Assembly (NCBI GenBank): GCA_026392325.1
Contig: JAPLCH010000263.1
Span: 1-23,382, forward strand
Source of the DNA: Solirubrobacterales bacterium
Lineage (GTDB): Bacteria > Actinomycetota > Thermoleophilia > Solirubrobacterales > Solirubrobacteraceae
DNA: 23,382 nt
Direction: 5' to 3'
Both the position numbers and the translations under genes were made by a program. This document shows positions 22,214 through 23,382 of the stretch, one piece after another (position 1 is the stretch's first letter; every line of letters starts with the position of its first letter). The notes under the pieces were generated by a model. The model was not told the DNA's origin, ran no database searches, and worked only from the letters and a program-made list of their open reading frames with translations.

Positions 22214-22219
22214 GGAGGA
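22214..22219 (+). promoter_or_regulatory. Ribosome-binding site of nfo, abutting the gltX start codon
   Basis: GGAGGA lies 6 bases before the nfo ATG at 22226 and fixes that start. It directly follows the complement of the gltX start codon (22211-22213), so the nfo promoter must lie within the gltX coding region. Confidence 0.7.
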
Positions 22220-22225
22220 ATACTG

Positions 22226-23095
22226 ATGGTAGTTGGAGCGCATGTCTCACCGGCGGGCGGGTTGCCAAACGCCATTACAAGAGGAGTTGAACGCGAGTGC
22301 GATGCGATCCAGATCTTCTCCCAATCCCCTCGAGCGTGGAAGCCGACAAACCACTCAGATGAGTCGATCCAGGAGTTCCGCAGAGCCCGCGAAGAAAGCA
22401 GAATTGGGCCCGTTCTCATTCATGCCGTCTATCTGCTCAACTGCGCCTCTGCCGATCCCGAGCTTCGCGCCAAGTCACTTCAGGGCCTGATCAACTCCCT
22501 TGCCGTCGGAGATTCAATCGGAGCAGCCGGAGTGGTTCTCCACCCCGGCTCAGCAAAAGACGGGGACCCAAAAGAGGCAATCGCAAGAGCCGGAGAGGTG
22601 ATCAGCGAAGCCCTGAAACAGACTGAGTCATGCCAACTCCACCTTGAGAACACGGCTGGAGCAGGAGGCACACTCGGGCGGTCATTCTCCGAACTCGCTG
22701 AGCTGCTTGAGGCGTCCGGAGGCGATGACCGACTTGGCGTGTGTATCGATTCCTGCCACCTCTTCGCCTCGGGCTACGACATCAGAACCTTGGACGGCGT
22801 CAACGCAACCGTGGAGGAATGCGACTCAACAATTGGAATAGACCGTTTGCGTTCGCTCCACATAAACGACTCCAAAACGGAGCTTGGCTCCAACCGAGAC
22901 CGCCATGCGACCCCAGGCGAAGGGCTCATCAAGGCCAAGGGCCTTGGACTCTTCATGTCCGAGCCGCGCTTCGCCAAGCTCCCGGCGATCCTTGAAGGAC
23001 CCGGGACCGCAGGAGCTGAGGCTCAACTTGAGGATGTCAAGGACCTCCGCAAGATCCTCGCAAGCGGGCAGAAGTTGAGAGGTCAGGCAGCCTGA
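22226..23095 (+). CDS. nfo: Deoxyribonuclease IV (AP endonuclease, Nfo)
   Basis: Zinc-dependent apurinic/apyrimidinic endonuclease of base-excision repair, 289 aa, TIM-barrel fold. All nine metal ligands of endonuclease IV can be placed with family spacing: His 66 (LIHAVYLLN), His 106 (LHPGS), Glu 141 (LENTAGAGG), Asp 175 and His 178 (CIDSCHLFASGYD), His 212 (LHINDSK), Asp 225 and His 227 (GSNRDRHATPGEG) and Glu 257 (ILEGPG). The N-terminus MVVGAHVSPAGGLPNAI and FSQSPRAWK are also typical. The good ribosome-binding site sets the start; longer upstream frames run antisense through gltX. Its last 13 bases overlap the end of the convergent polymerase gene. Confidence 0.96.
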   Translation: MVVGAHVSPAGGLPNAITRGVERECDAIQIFSQSPRAWKPTNHSDESIQEFRRAREESRIGPVLIHAVYLLNCASADPELRAKSLQGLINSLAVGDSIGAAGVVLHPGSAKDGDPKEAIARAGEVISEALKQTESCQLHLENTAGAGGTLGRSFSELAELLEASGGDDRLGVCIDSCHLFASGYDIRTLDGVNATVEECDSTIGIDRLRSLHINDSKTELGSNRDRHATPGEGLIKAKGLGLFMSEPRFAKLPAILEGPGTAGAEAQLEDVKDLRKILASGQKLRGQAA

Positions 23096-23382
23096 GCGAA
23101 TGACCCTGCGCCGAGCAGGGCCTCGATCTGACCGCGCAAGCCGGCTGAAGCGTTGACCTTCATGTCATCGCTGAGCCGAATGACCCGAACACCTTGCGGA
23201 CCAGGCAGCTCAAGTGTTACTGGGCTGCTGCCAGGATTTGAGGAGAGAAGGTCCTTGAGATCCTCAAGCGCGCTGCCCGGAACTCCATGAGCTGGCACCC
23301 GGACGGTAATCCCTTCCTCAACCCGCTGAGCTGCCTCCTCGATCTTCCACCGATGTTCGTAGTACCCAAGAATTCTTTCAGC
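23083..23382 (-). CDS. dnaE: DNA polymerase III alpha subunit (DnaE-like), C-terminal fragment
   Basis: Only the last 99 residues are in the window; the gene continues past the right edge. After a helical stretch (AERILGYYEHRWKIEEAAQR) the fragment reads ITVRVPAHGVPGSALEDLKD, LLSSNPGSSPVTLELPG, VRVIRLSDDMKVNASAGLRG and ends QIEALLGAGS. This is the pattern of the short C-terminal domain of actinobacterial and other DnaE proteins: a hydrophobic strand, L..LL..HPG..PV.L.L, then R.V..S..L...L..LLG. The catalytic PHP and polymerase domains are not visible, so DnaE1 and the mutasome DnaE2 cannot be distinguished, although DnaE2 usually lacks this tail. It overlaps nfo tail to tail by 13 bases. Confidence 0.7.
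   Translation of the reverse strand, partial: AERILGYYEHRWKIEEAAQRVEEGITVRVPAHGVPGSALEDLKDLLSSNPGSSPVTLELPGPQGVRVIRLSDDMKVNASAGLRGQIEALLGAGSFAQAA

Noticed and set aside
1..23382. CRISPR array, tRNA, insertion sequence, prophage or defence island
   Set aside because: Almost every base lies in recognisable housekeeping genes. No repeated units, tRNA cloverleaf, transposase or integrase was seen.

Overview
This 23.4-kb window looks like ordinary, densely packed core-metabolism chromosome from a fairly G+C-rich bacterium. I favour an actinomycete-lineage organism (Actinomycetota), perhaps a deep branch such as Thermoleophilia or Acidimicrobiia. The reasons are the menaquinone pathway, GatCAB, a stand-alone polyprenol-phosphate-mannose-synthase-like GT2 protein, and many genes that appear to be read from leaderless mRNAs. 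The class assignment is inference. I see no tRNA, rRNA, CRISPR array, insertion sequence or prophage, and no intergenic stretch longer than about 140 bases.

Layout. (1) Positions 1-5841: a menaquinone locus. menE (cut by the window's left edge) runs leftward, and menB-menA-menC-menD run rightward as overlapping or nearly abutting genes. (2) 5854-9637: leftward ilvB-ilvN-menF, so isochorismate synthase, the first menaquinone enzyme, sits at the end of an acetohydroxyacid synthase operon. ilvB is preceded by a good promoter and a candidate leaderless leader peptide. (3) 9693-16882: a long leftward run of a UvrD/PcrA helicase, folD, a 4-TM protein, gatC, gatA, gatB and two small membrane proteins. 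The gatB 3' end carries an apparent deletion plus frameshift. (4) 16924-18685: a leftward polysaccharide deacetylase and a rightward Dpm1-type glycosyltransferase, divergent from a short shared promoter region. (5) 18694-20842: leftward Rrf2 regulator, cysK and cysE, a compact cysteine-biosynthesis unit. (6) 20852-22213: leftward gltX. It is divergent from nfo (endonuclease IV, 22226-23095), with only 12 bases between the start codons. (7) The right edge holds the C-terminus of a leftward DNA polymerase III alpha (DnaE-like) gene whose end overlaps nfo tail to tail.

How they work together. MenF, MenD, MenC, MenE, MenB and MenA cover chorismate to demethylmenaquinone, apart from the MenH step and the final methylation. 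IlvBN starts branched-chain amino-acid synthesis. GatCAB with GluRS fits the indirect route to Gln-tRNA(Gln) and/or Asn-tRNA(Asn). CysE and CysK make cysteine, probably under the adjacent Rrf2 regulator. I found no obviously new defence or mobile system. The most interesting signals are regulatory: the ilvB leader, -10 hexamers 6-8 bases from start codons at nine places, and two divergent promoters whose -10 elements overlap on a shared TA. The gatB lesion is the other item that deserves checking.
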